A DNA stretch of 64,000 bases, taken from positions 22,976,770-23,040,769 of the forward strand of contig OU862923.1 in NCBI GenBank assembly GCA_917880885.1, given 5' to 3'. The notes under the pieces were generated by a model. The model had not been told where the DNA came from. It saw only the letters and a list, made by a program, of their open reading frames with translations, and ran no database searches. Shown one piece after another: positions 25,555-36,335 of this stretch (its first letter is position 1; every line of letters starts with the position of its first letter). Position numbers and translations under genes: made by a program. Origin of the DNA: Limnephilus marmoratus (Eukaryota; Arthropoda; Insecta; Trichoptera; Limnephilidae).

Positions 25555-28500
25555 CTGAAAAACAAAACTTGTTAGGAACAAATTAAATTTTATTTTATTG
25601 AAACATTTATTAAAGTTACAATTTTACAATATAATACAACATCAATATTTCAATCACTCTCCTAATAAAGCAGCTGCTTATGTTTAGGAGAGGACAACTA
25701 AATATTTTTACATCTATTTAAATTAAAAATATTATTACAAAAACTATTAGTAATTTTATGAGAAAATACGATAAAAGTAATAAAAATATATAATTATTTT
25801 TTTGTTTTTTTTTTTTTTGTTGTTCATATGAAGCAGATACTTTATATGATGTTATAATTTAAAATAAAACAATAACTTTGCAAACACCACTTTTATATTC
25901 TATACTTTATCCCGACCGGGTTGCGTATTTCCAATCCCTACCGCGTTACAGTCGCGCTACCGACTGAAACGCGGTAAGGATTGTAATGCACAAATCACCT
26001 TTTTCAGTTGCCTAAATTACCTCGTTTCAGTCGCCTTACGCGCTTCGGTGCTCTATCTGTTTCTGTGAGGGTGACAACCGTAATTATAGAGGGGTTAGCA
26101 GAGAGGATGGACTGCATTTTTTTTACTTCAAAAAAATTTTTTTACATTGAAAATTGTAAGTTAAAAAAAAAAACGCGGTCCATCCTCTCTGCTAACCCCT
26201 AAAACGCGAATTTTTTTTCACTTAAATAAATTTTCAATGTAAAAATTTTTTTTTGAAGTATAAAAAAAACGCGGTCCATCTTCTCTGCTAACCCTTCTAT
26301 AATTACGGTTGTCACTCTCACAGAAACAGATAGAGCAACGAAGCGCGTTAGGCGACTGAAACGAGGTAGTGTTTGTAAGGTGATTTATGCATTACAATCC
26401 CTACCGCGTTTCAGTCGGTAGCGCGACTGAAACGAGGTAGGGATTGTAAATACGCGACCGGGTTTCGCTACCACCGTAGCTTCTTCATGGCAGTTTACTC
26501 TACTAAAATTAAGTTACATGTGTGTTATAGATAATATATGATTTAACAAAATGGGCTGGACTCCTCAAGTGGAGGATGAAGAAGGCATAAGTTTAGATCG
26601 AGAATTGGGAAGGGAACGGGAGTGTTCTTTGTCAATAAGGAACAATCTTAGTATTGGACTTTTATTTAAATTTATTTGGTTATTAATTACCCTACTATTA
26701 TTGTTTTTGGATTTCCTTAGTTCAAGTGCCTCTAAGTTATCCAACCTGATACCTATCATGTTTTTATGAATTAGGGTGACACCTGAGTTTTATCAAATTT
26801 ATGGTCTGTTTGCAAATTCCGAAAAGCCAGTGCTGTGTAAACATCTAAGATGTTCTTTGACACAGGTGTTTATGTTACGTGCCTATATAATATGCGGGAC
26901 AGTCACTGCATTGGAGTGAATAAATTCCTGAGTGGCTTAGCCTATCGTCCGTGTCCTTAATAACTTAGAGTCACTTGAACTAAGGAAAGCCAAAATCACT
27001 AATAGTAAGTTAATTAATAACCAAATAAATTTAAATAAAAGTCCAATACTAAGATTGTTCCCTATTGACAAAGTACACCCCCGTTCCCTTCCCAATAGAG
27101 AACTCCAGTCCAATTTTTTTATGAATAATGACAATCTAGCTTAAATAACTGCGTTTTTGTTTTTATTTTTAGAGTTAGTTTTAATAGTTAAAATAATTGT
27201 CAAAGTTTTAATTTTTCGAGACCCCCCGGAAATATGGTAAATCGTGTGACGTCATCACTCCCGAAAAATTAGTATGGGATTGGGCAATCAGCTGATCTAC
27301 TGCCGCCATTTTGAAATCCGTTGTTCCGTTGTTCGAAGTATTCTCCCTAGAAGAAGCATTACTATTTTTTTTGTGCAGTAGTTTTTCAATATTTTAAATA
27401 ATAGAGATAAACTAATAGAGATACCTCTATTTTTGATACTGAATTATTTAGGCTTAAATATTGTTTCAATAAACACTACAACTAAATCTCTATAAACAGT
27501 ACGAAATAAAGAATAACATGAAATGTTGTTAATACTGATGGCTTGTGCCATACCTACATGTCAATTGATTTCAATACAATGTGATAAAATGACTGGTGAC
27601 GCGTGACGTCAGCACTAACCATTCAATCGTACCAACTTTACAGTGTATTTTAACGAGAAGTTAAAAAATGCACTTTTTAATATTTTTTTACGAACACTAT
27701 GTTTAATATTATAAAAAAACACTTATATATTCAGAATCAGCGTTTATTGGTCTGTATGAACATATTTTTTTAAGGTCATAATATTTTTTACTGGAGTTCC
27801 TTATTCTTCATCTAAACTTATGCCTTCTTCCTCCTTCACTTGATCGAGTCCAGCCCATTTTGTTAAAACATATATTATCTATAACACACATGTAACTTAA
27901 TTTTAGTAGAGTATTATACTGCCCTGAAGAAGCTACGGTGATAGCGATACCTGGTCGGCATAAAGTATAGAAAATTAAAGTGGTGTTTACAAAGTTATTG
28001 TTTTATTTAAAAAAATAAAATAATAAAAATATAGGTTAGTTAATAAATGACACAAAGGATTTATAAAGCAAAAACATAAATCTAAGCAATAAGTAAAGTT
28101 ATTAGGTGGTATTAGAGTATTTTAATTTAATTTTTTTTAATATTTGTCGTAGTTTTCTTCCGATCGTATATCTAGGGTTAATTTATTGAATCATAGATTT
28201 ATTGTGATGCTGTGCTGTTGTGGTTCGTACTAGTGGTACAGTTAGTCCCCCAACAGATATAATTCTTTTGCTAATATTTAATTGTGATATATCATTTTTA
28301 TTAAAGAAATCTTTATGTAATTGTAGTAGTGCAAATTTTATCATCAATTTTGGTAAGTGAGGGAACCGGGAAATCTTGGAAAACATTTATTGTTGGGTTG
28401 TAATAGGGCTTTTTTGAGATGATTTTTATTAATATTTTTTGAATTGTCTCCAGTGGAAGAAGGGATGATTTATAAGCACCCATCCAAGCCACGATACTAT

Positions 28501-31500
28501 ATTGTAGTACAGAGTGCGCAAGTGCATAATAAATATCTTTTAGTATTTTCAATGATACAGTATTAATTTCTAGATTTTATTGGACTTTTCCATTTGATGT
28601 TATTATCGATAATTATTCCAAGATATTTTATTTTTTCTTTACTACTAATTTGTATACAGTTTGAGTTACAGGGTGCGATTCTAAGAAGGCAATTTCTTTC
28701 ATGAATTTTTATGTTTACTGGTTGCGCAAATCAAATTCACTTTCGTTTGCAGGGGCGGGTGCAGTGCGAGTCTAAAACAACAATTTCACTGAAAAACTGC
28801 CCAAAGGAAATGAGGGATAGGGAGCCAAGACTTACAGAGTCCACTTTCGAATGGTCATTTGCCACTGGTTCTGTAGTCCATATAACAATTCAATAGTTCC
28901 CTTTAGTCTTTATAACACAGTTCAAATACACTGGCGGCTGGAGCTTCAGTGGCGGGCGAACGATTCAAACAGTCACATATTGACTGGCAATTGTACTGCG
29001 GTGCGTAGCAAGATTCACCGGTGACGGCGCCGTGACGGAAAGTTCACAACACAATCAAATTAATGCGATATGCAAGTAATGCAGCGGCGGTAAATTAACT
29101 TTGGAACTTTGGCAATTACCGTGGTGCGGGCCAAACAATAATTAATACACGTCAATTGCAAAACTGCGAAGAACGCTCATATCGGATAGCGTGTGCGACA
29201 AGTGAAGAAACAAAACACAGCAAAAAAGAACGAAGCTATTTTGTTTCGTCTTGGCGTGGGATGGATAGGTAGGAACTATATGGTAGGAACTGGGTAAGGA
29301 ATTGGGTGATGGAATAAGCAGTTATTTCGGTTAAAATCATAAACATAAACAAAAATCATTGAATGGCACAAACATTTACGTTTATATTTGAGTATTCCCT
29401 GTTAGGCTATAAGGTAAAAAATGGGTTTTTTCGACATTTAGTGTCAATAAGCTTTCGTCAAACCATAATTTTACGATATTTATTGCATTATTAGCTGATA
29501 CTTCGACCTCATTCCAAGAATTTCCTTCAATAGTTGTCACTGTATCATCTGCGTAAGATATAATGTTTCCAATGATTGGGAGTTCATTTACATTCAATAT
29601 GAATAGTAAAGGTCCTAATACAGTTCCTTGTAAAATTCCAAAATCTATATTTTCTATTTCACTTAGTTCTTGTTTACTTTTACCTATTGAGTTCTTTGAT
29701 AGAGATAACTTTTTAACCAAGTTTTAGGTTTGCCGGTTATTCCTGTATTATTTAGTTTATTAATTAATTTTGAATGCGAGACACCATCAAAAGCTTTACG
29801 GAGGTCAATGAATATAGGTACTTAAGCACAAAATATCATTATTCAAAAATAATGCAGTAGTGCTTTCATTATCTGAAAATTTTTGTATTATTTTGAAAAG
29901 ATTGGGGTTAACCCCTCAGGCCTAGGGTCTATTTTGTCGGAAGGTCAAAATATTTTCGCTTTGTAATAAAATCCAAATAAATAGAATATTTCTTAAAGTA
30001 GCCTAAAACTAAATACTGTTTTTGAAAGGCAATGAAATAAGCTTTCAAATTTTATAATTCGAAATAGACATATAATTTTTGAATTATAAAATTTTTGATT
30101 AAATGAAGACAATATAAGCGAAACTCAATCGAAAATCTGGAAATAGAAAAATCAGAAAAAAGTACTAAGGCACCTCTGAGACTCGAACCGAGGACCTCTC
30201 GTGTCCTGAGGACCCAGGACCTCTCGTGTCCGAGTCGAGAGGTCATGGGTTCGAGTCCCAGAGATGTCAATATCTTTTCTGTTTCCAGATTTTCGATTGA
30301 GTTTCGCTTATATTGTCTTCATTTAATTAAATATTATTATTTGAGGTTTTTACTCACAAAATAAAAATAACAAAAATAAAATTTTTGATAACGAATATGA
30401 AAAACTTTAAAAAATGGCTTACCTTCTATTTTTTCTAACTAAAATTACTCATGACGAAAAACAATAAAAACACGTACATATTTTGTTATTAGGAAAATGT
30501 ATTATTAACGTTAGGGAACGTACCCATACTACGTGACCAATTTTTTGCAATTTTTAACCCCCCCCCCCCCGGTGACCAAAATCCTAAGCAAACTGCCGCT
30601 CATTTGTACCAAGCGTGACATTTTGAAGACCCCCCCCGAAGAGGTCACGTAGTATGGGTACGTTCCCTTATGTATTTTAATAATTAATAAAAAAATCACA
30701 AATTTTATTTTATTTTTTCATATTGTGGTTGGAACGTTGATTTACATCTCTACATATTATAAAGTAATTTGATACATAGTATATATAGTATATCATTACA
30801 TAGTATATAATGAAGTCGCTCAAAATGTATGTGCGCATAGATCTTTTAAACTACACAACAGATTTTCATGCGGTTTTCACCAATATATAGAGTATTTCGT
30901 GAGGAAGGTTTAAGCATGTAATTTGTCAATGATTTGTGTAAATTGGTTGAAACATAACGATAATTGTTAGAAGTGTCGGAAAAAATCGAGCCGCCTGGTA
31001 GTTTTCATCGAAAATGCTGCCTAATCCATTTGGGATATAACAAAACATGCATGGTGGGATATTCCTCTTTTATAGATCTACAAAAAAGTCCGCAAAGGCA
31101 TATATCTATCTTTTACGGATAGCTTACTATACCCATTCTATCTTCTAAAAAAATGGTCACGTACATTGCGATAATTGAAAAGTTATTTAGTTATTTACCT
31201 CAAGCATTTCATGCACATTATTATAATCTTTCACACCATCTCTACGTATTATAAATAAAAGTCCTCCGCGGCATCTGTCTGTCTCTTTGCGATAAACTCA
31301 AAGACGGCGGTGGTTATAAAGGTTGGATAACCATCCAGTAGATGACATTGTGTTTTATTAGCCACAGCAACGCGTGGCCGGGTCAGCTAGTAATATATAT
31401 ATTTATGATTTTATATTATTAAAACATATTTTTTTATGAATGCAACAGAGAACTACAGTCCAATTTTTTTATTTTTTTTAATGAATAATGACCTACTAAC

Positions 31501-34500
31501 TTAAATTACTGCATTTTTATTTTTAGAGTTAGTTTTAATAGTTAAAATAATTGTCAAAGTTTTAATTTTTCAAGACCCCCCGAAAACCACCGGAAATATG
31601 GTAAATCGTGTGACGTCATCACTCATGAAAAATTAGTATAAGATCGGGCAATCAGCTGATCAAATACTGCCATTTTGAATACCGTTGTTCGAAGTATTCT
31701 CCCTAGAAGAAGCATTTCTCTTTTTTTTGTGCAATAGTTTTTCAATATTTTAAATAATTGAGATAAACTAATAGAGATACCTCTATTTTTGATGCTGAAT
31801 TATTTAGGCTTAAATATTGTTTCAATAAACACAACAACTAAATCTCTATAAACAGTATGAAATAAAGAATAACATGAAATGTTGTTAATACTGATGGCTT
31901 CTGCCATACCTACATTTCAACTGATTTCAATACAATGTGATAAATGATTGGTGACGCGTGACGTCAGCACTAACCATTCAATCGTACCAACTTTACAGTG
32001 TATTTTAACGAGACGTTAAAAAATGCACTTTTTTATAATTTTTTAAGAACTCTATGCTTAATATTATGAAATAAAACTTATATATTCAGAATCAGCGTTT
32101 ATTGGTCTGTATGAACATATTTTTTTAAAGCCATAATATTTTTCACTGGAGTTCCTTATTATGATGCTTTAGGATTATCTAAAAATGTTGATTTTATATT
32201 AAATTTTTTATTTTATTTAATTTTTTTATTTAATAAAATAGTATCAATTACATGTTTATATACATTAAATAAAGTTTTCTATTAAAATACATTTAATAAT
32301 ACGCTTTACACCCTTTTTAAGAGCAAAGCTCGAGTTAAAAGGGCGGATAAACGCATGTTAAACACAATTTAGAAAACGAAAAAAATATTTTTTTAAATAT
32401 ATAAAACAAAAAATAGATAATTAACAGAAAATAAGAAAAAATCATATATTTTTTTTTTATATATATGTACAAAACAAATAATAGATAAGAAAAACAACAG
32501 ATTGAAGCGGAGGAGATAAAAAATAATGAGAGAAAAAGGATAACTAATGTATTTAAATAGGTTTCAACAGTACAGTGTTTACATTGTGGATAAGGATTGT
32601 CTCCTAAAAATATACACGGCACCTTGCAACTTTACCAGACGGCTCTACCTTTGCCTTCTGCAGAAAAAATGTTAGGAATATTAATTAATACTAATAAAAA
32701 TGAAGTATACGAACCAATGGGCATTTCTTTGGTACATTACCATATTTTCTACAGTCAGAACTGAGCCAATCATTTTCAAGCAGTGAGCAGACATCCAATT
32801 TGAAGGAGACAAAGCTTTCTCTGTACTGGTTATTTCTAAATTCATATGATTTTAGAATAAACTGAAAATAAAAATGTTTCACATTAAATTTATATTTTTT
32901 ACATTAGCTTCACACAGGAGGAAAATAATTTCTCTCAGGGCCTGTGTCATCTTTGGGGATGCTGTGTGGAGCGTCTCTAAGTTAATGAAGGAGATGAGGT
33001 CGTTGGAAGAAAATAATATGTGCAGGTTTTTGCGCTGCTTATGACGACTTTGTATTTTAAGTTAATAAAAATAAGATTTTTTTTTTTTACATTAACTCCA
33101 TACAGGAGGCCCTGAGGAAAATAAATTCTCTCAAGGCCTGTGTCATCTGGGATGCTGTGTGGAGGGCCTTTTTGAGGAGAGGAAGGAATGAACATATTGG
33201 TCTTGAAGAGACCCATGTTGTAGGAAGGAGGAAACACAGAGGCCGGCAAATCATTCCACAGCCGAGCTGTTGAATACAAGAACGAGTCGATGAAATGACC
33301 CGTTCTCATGTGACAAATGTCAACCGTGCACAAATGTTGGGCACGCGTTTGGCGTGTTTCCCGACTATGCATCGGTGCCGAAGGGATCAATGATGCTAGT
33401 TCCTCGGAGCATCTTCCATTGTAATACCGGTAGAACAAGGATAGCATTCCCACCCGACGCCTGTGCTCTAAAGATTGCAATCCTTCTGTTAAGATGGGAG
33501 AATCTATCAAACGGGCCGCCCGTTTCTGCACAGAGTCGAGGGTATTTTTCAGGTATTTTGGAGCTCCAGACCAGAGGTGGCTGCCAAATTCAACCGTTTA
33601 TGTACAGTATTGAATACTACAATTATTACAAAGTTATAATGTATGTTTATGATATTCACATACCGTTACATTTTGGGTCCATGTCCTTGGTCCAATGGTT
33701 GCATTAAAGTTGAGCATGTACGGAGAAGACCTATTTGCACGAGCCACTCGAGCATAATGGACGGTTGCGTAATCTGTATCTTGAAAAGTTGTAGCGCATC
33801 GTTCCATTGTTGCTCTTAACTGAAAATAAAACCGTTATTGTATTCCTAAATAAGTAAGTACTTCATGCAACAGAAGATTTGCAGTCGATTCCATTTAATT
33901 GAGACATATCAGGCCTAAATCTTGACCATTGGTAGCTGAGTTGACAAATCCGTCAGGCTCTCACCCAGGCGTTGTGGGTTCAACTCCCCTGACAGCTTAG
34001 CCCCCAAATGCACAAGCAATATTTTCCTCTTCTAATATTATTATTCGTAACCCGGGAAAATGTTTGAAAAAATATTTTGTCTCAAATAAGCGGCAGGCTC
34101 TATTAATCGTAGTTGGCAAAAATATTTATAAAAATAGTTTTTTTCCAATAAATTAATTTATTTTAATTGTACCTAATTGTATTATAGGTGTATTTTTTTT
34201 ACGAAAAATTTATCCATTTATGTACTGGAGAGTGTCCTTGCCCCGTGGCGGGCGAGCGGGCGGGCGGGTGGCGTGGATTTGATTTTTATACAAATCTACA
34301 TTAGTTTTATTTTGAGACTGATGAAATTTTGCACACTGAGCCTTTATAACAAGAGGAAGGTCACTGTCTACTGTCTACATTAGATTTTCAAAAATTCGGC
34401 GTAAAGCCTGGGCAACGCCGAAGATTTCAGCTAGAATACAATAAATGGCACATGTTTAACCCTTTATAGGACGGCCCATACAAAGTGGCCTGTAAACTGG

Positions 34501-36335
34501 ACAGTCACCTTAAAGTCGATAATTCAACGATTTTTCTAACAATGTCGAACCTTATGATTATATATGATAGCCGATAAAGCACAGTGGCCTATTAACTGTT
34601 CAGCGTTCCAGGACGTGCCGCGCAATCAAAAATTCGCGCCCTTTTTTGCCGTGGCCTGTCAACTGGCCACTGCGCATCCCGCACTAGTATTTGCTGTCAA
34701 CGCAAGCAGACGTTAGGTATTTCTCCGAGTGATTACATTAAATTTAATATGTCTTCGAATAAAAGGTGAGTAAAACGATTATGTTGTAATATATACTTTA
34801 TTATTCTGTGGAAATATAATCGAGTACTGTAAAACAAACATGTTATTTCTGCAATTCAAAACGACCGGTGTGTTGAAAAAAAGGTGGGTTAGAAATTACA
34901 CATGTGAGTTTGCAATGTTCTCCTAAGTGCATATTTTGATTGATTCGTATAAATTATATCATTTTATACGAAATACATAGTCTATTTTTATGGAATAATA
35001 ACAAAATAAGCACACATAAACGGGTTCGGGAGTTATAAGTTATAACTTATAATAATCCTGAGTTTATGTGGTTTTCAGTGTTGTTTTTCTGTTGTTTTAG
35101 AAATAAATTCAGTTATCAGGATCTGGAGGGGATGGATGACGACCAATGGGAAGAAATTATGGCCATTACTGATGACCAAGCTATCGATTCTGATATTGGT
35201 GGCGATTCCGACGACCGAGTCAACTCCTTCATAATTTCAACCACCTGGAAAGGACACCTGGAAAAAGGCCAACCCAAGTGGAACAAAACCTATAACACAT
35301 TTGCTTTTTAGGAGTAAATTAGCCAACGAGCTTATAGGCAAGCCCAAAACTTTGTATTCTGTTCATGAAGATTATGATCATAGGCTCATAAAATCAAAAA
35401 AATTACGTAGATGTAGGTATTGTAACACTGCATCAAAACCCAAACGCAGTGAATATGAATGCGTTTCGTGTGATGTGGCCTTATGCCTTGAATGTTTTAT
35501 TCCCTTCCACAGATCAGGACAAAAGAAAAAAGTTTAATTATTGCCAACACTTTAATTGTTTTTTGATTAAATAATAATTCAATGATAATTAGAGAAGAAA
35601 CGTTGTTTATTTTGTTTGTTTTTTTTTATTTTTTAGGCTGTTTCAAATCATAGAATTTACGGAAGTAAGTTCAATGATTTGGTTTGAATTGATGCTATAA
35701 TTTTGTTACACTTTAAGACTAATTAAATACTGATTACGGAATACACAATGGTTTTATTTTATTATGTTATTTACACCAAAAATAACAGAGTTTTATAGGT
35801 GTCCAGTTTACAGGCCAGTGATTATACAAGGATAGTTACTGGGGCAGAACGGTCAGTGGTCAGTATACTGGCCAGTACATTTTTTGGATTTTCTCGGAAA
35901 ATAACAAGTTTTTGAAAAATTTATCGATACATGTTGTTATAAATAACACTACAGAATACAGAGTCACTTAAAAATATCGTGATTTCAAAAAAAAGTTTAG
36001 GTGTGCGCTAAAGGGTTAACACATTTGAGACAGACCCAAACGCGATGCCAACTCAGCCACTGACCGGTTTAAAAATAAGAGTCCGATTTGATTCAGTGTC
36101 CTGGGTTCAGGTTGTTTTGGTAGTGTGCGCTACTCTAATTTGAGTCCTAGATTATAAGATCTAATACTTGGCTATCCATAATCATGTATTAAAAATACTT
36201 AGAATGAGAATCACATCCTGATAAAAAATTCCAAAAATATATTCATACCTCGAAACCAGGTTTTTTCTTGGGATCCACAAATTGAAGACACGTTATCCAG
36301 AAGATTAATAAAAGCCACTCTTTGACCAGATGCAT
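25381..36335 (-). CDS. DUF1091-family secreted protein A, complete 4-exon gene
   Basis: Exons on the minus strand: 36335-36249, 33819-33664, 32861-32715, 25554-25381. All splice at phase 0 with AG acceptors and GT donors, giving 564 bases, 187 residues plus TGA. Residues 1-20 (MHLVKEWLLLIFWITCLQFV) look like a signal peptide. Further blocks are RVARANRSSPYMLNFNATIG, LKSYEFRNNQYRESFVSFKL, KYGNVPKKCPL and GWPQGRWKYTQEFVL. Cysteines, the K-K-C-P-L turn and the P-x-G-x-[WY] block fit insect DUF1091 proteins, which are thought to be ML/GM2-activator-like lipid binders, some linked to chemosensory organs in flies. Role here unknown. N-glycosylation sequons occur at NRS, NAT, NVT and NTS. The 7.2-kb last intron is filled with transposons. 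The paralogue is at 58,859-63,428 (+). Confidence 0.82.
25923..26455. mobile_element. Mutator-like foldback element, 9-bp duplication
   Basis: 533 bp made almost wholly of two inverted arms of about 230 bp, each starting GCGTATTT. A perfect 9-base duplication GACCGGGTT flanks it (25,914-25,922 and 26,456-26,464). Long arms with a 9-bp duplication fit Mutator-like elements. The GGTTAGCAGAGAGGATGGAC block appears in both arms and once more near the centre. No coding. Confidence 0.75.
27098..27801. mobile_element. Tc1/mariner-like MITE, copy 1
   Basis: Short inverted ends GAACTCCAGT and flanking TA (27,096-27,097; 27,802-27,803). The 700-bp body contains GTGTGACGTCATCACTC and GCGTGACGTCAGCACTAACC. 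A copy about 85-90% similar by eye is at 31,448-32,156. The insertion splits the right Penelope arm exactly where the left arm reads TTCCCAATTC. No transposase. Confidence 0.65.
28130..29835 (-). pseudogene. Jockey-superfamily LINE, interrupted and degraded
   Basis: Minus-strand pieces in order: GIGK-type RT block FGILQGTVLGPLLFILNVNE and ISYADDTVTTIEGNSW (29,382-29,720, catalytic YADD), a YLGIIIDNNIKWK-like stretch near 28,600, then VLQYSIVAWMGAYKSSLLPL and FSKISRFPHLPKLMIKFAL (28,183-28,552). About 620 bases of unrelated, GC-richer DNA (28,725-29,345) separate the halves. Stops and shifts rule out function. Confidence 0.7.
28725..29345. other. unidentified insert inside the 28-30 kb LINE
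   Basis: Sequence from near CTGGTTGCGCAAATCAAATT to GGTTAAAATCATAAACATAA interrupts the LINE. It has no long frame and no obvious inverted ends. Its base composition is less AT-rich than the flanks. Confidence 0.4.
30099..30326. repeat. foldback repeat with identical 45-base arms and tRNA-like core
   Basis: Arm 30,099-30,143 (TTAAATGAAGACAATATAAG...) is the exact inverse of 30,282-30,326, 45 of 45. The core carries two opposed T-arm/B-box-like segments: GGTTCGAGTCCCAGAGATGT on the plus strand and GGTTCGAGTCTCAGAGGTGC on the minus strand. Each resembles only the 3' half of a tRNA, so no tRNA gene is called. Confidence 0.75.
30514..30667. mobile_element. PIF/Harbinger-type MITE, copy 2
   Basis: 154 bp, same ends as 18,370-18,536 (GGGAACGTACCCATACTACG), with a TTA duplication at 30,511-30,513 and 30,668-30,670. 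Confidence 0.85.
30765..31390 (+). mobile_element. Helitron-like repeats ending in CTAG
   Basis: Begins near AATGAAGTCGCTCAAAATGT with CATAGATCTTTTAAACTACA and ends GTGGCCGGGTCAGCTAG before a T. The 3' terminus is shared with 11,398-12,137. A second start-like segment at about 31,235 (TACGTATTATAAATAAAAGT) suggests two fragments joined. No coding. Confidence 0.45.
31448..32156. mobile_element. Tc1/mariner-like MITE, copy 2
   Basis: Direct repeat of 27,098-27,801 with the same GTGACGTCATCACT and GTGACGTCAGCACTAACC blocks and the terminal CACTGGAGTTCCTTA. The stretch 32,157-32,714 after it is AT-rich with long T runs and shows nothing else. Confidence 0.65.
32715..32861 (-). CDS. DUF1091 gene A, exon 3 (residues 82-130)
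   Basis: Encodes FILKSYEFRNNQYRESFVSF, KLDVCSLLENDWLSS and DCRKYGNVPKKCPL between TTTTCAG and a non-standard-looking but GT-type donor (GTTCGT). The same exon in the paralogue at 63,273 ends at the same place (KKCPV before GTAAAG), which supports the donor. Confidence 0.85.
32905..33602 (-). mobile_element. CR1-like LINE 3' end with duplicated terminus
   Basis: Minus-strand frame: QKRAARLIDSPILTEGLQSL, EHRRRVGMLSLFYRYYNGRC, SRETRQTRAQHLCTVDICHM and RLWNDLPASVFPPSYNMGLF. The 3' terminal segment (CCTGAGAGAAATTATTTTCC... type) occurs twice, at 32,905-32,990 and 33,090-33,190, as if two copies landed in tandem. It lies in an intron of DUF1091 gene A. Confidence 0.7.
33664..33819 (-). CDS. DUF1091 gene A, exon 2 (residues 30-81)
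   Basis: Encodes LRATMERCATTFQDTDYATV, HYARVARANRSSPYMLNFNA and TIGPRTWTQNVT between acceptor TTTTCAG and donor GTATGT. Too broken by splicing to stand out as a long open frame. It aligns with 58,859-59,017. Confidence 0.82.
33915..34000 (+). mobile_element. tRNA-derived SINE-like repeat
   Basis: TTGGTAGCTGAGTTGACAAA resembles an A box and GCGTTGTGGGTTCAACTCCC a B box, about 45 bases apart. The acceptor ends do not pair. The following CCCCAAATGCACAAGCAATA belongs to the SINE body. Confidence 0.45.
34460..36015 (+). mobile_element. internally deleted piggyBac-type transposon
   Basis: TTAA duplications at 34,456-34,459 and 36,016-36,019 flank ends CCCTTTATAG and (inverse) CCCTTTAGCG. Inside are a tiny first exon (34,749-34,765, MSSNKR), an intron GTGAGT...GTTTTAG, an acidic N-terminal exon (35,101-35,311: SYQDLEGMDDDQWEEIMAIT...), and a C-terminal Cys-rich domain (35,310-35,537: RRCRYCNTASK... 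YECVSCDVALCLECF). The catalytic DDD core is absent, so it is non-autonomous. It lies in intron 1 of DUF1091 gene A. Confidence 0.8.
36031..36075 (-). mobile_element. SINE family A fragment
   Basis: Matches the A-box end of 1,022-1,180 (GACCCAAACGCGATGCCAAC ... CACTGACCGGTTT) immediately beyond the piggyBac element. Confidence 0.5.
36249..36335 (-). CDS. DUF1091 gene A, exon 1 with signal peptide (residues 1-29)
   Basis: The Met at 36,335 starts a hydrophobic leader MHLVKEWLLLIFWITCLQFV followed by DPKKKPGFE and donor GTATGA. An in-frame extension to a Met further upstream exists, but the leader at 36,335 fits a secreted protein better. The 1.9 kb to the left of the next LINE (36,336-38,264) has only the dispersed repeat at 37,820-37,945. 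Confidence 0.7.

Larger units (their letters stand above)
25863..28006. mobile_element. head-to-head pair of Penelope-like 3' ends with nested insertions
   Basis: The outer ends AATAACTTTGCAAACACCAC (left) and its inverse near 28,000 (right) are inverted. Inside, left-arm minus-strand text reads NNQINLNKSPILRLFLIDK and right-arm plus-strand text NNQINLNKSPILRLFPIDK, preceded by LE[AS]LELRK as in the Penelope element at 18,270-19,125. So two 5'-truncated copies face outward from a centre near 26,850. The left arm is interrupted by 25,923-26,455 and the right arm by 27,098-27,801. It lies in the last intron of DUF1091 gene A. Confidence 0.65.

Noticed and set aside
30170..30270. Pair of tRNA genes in opposite directions
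   Set aside because: Only T-arm and 3' acceptor-like halves are present in each direction.
32335..32622. Minus-strand 95-codon frame
   Set aside because: Dominated by Phe, Tyr, Ile and Leu from poly-T/A tracts; no family resemblance.
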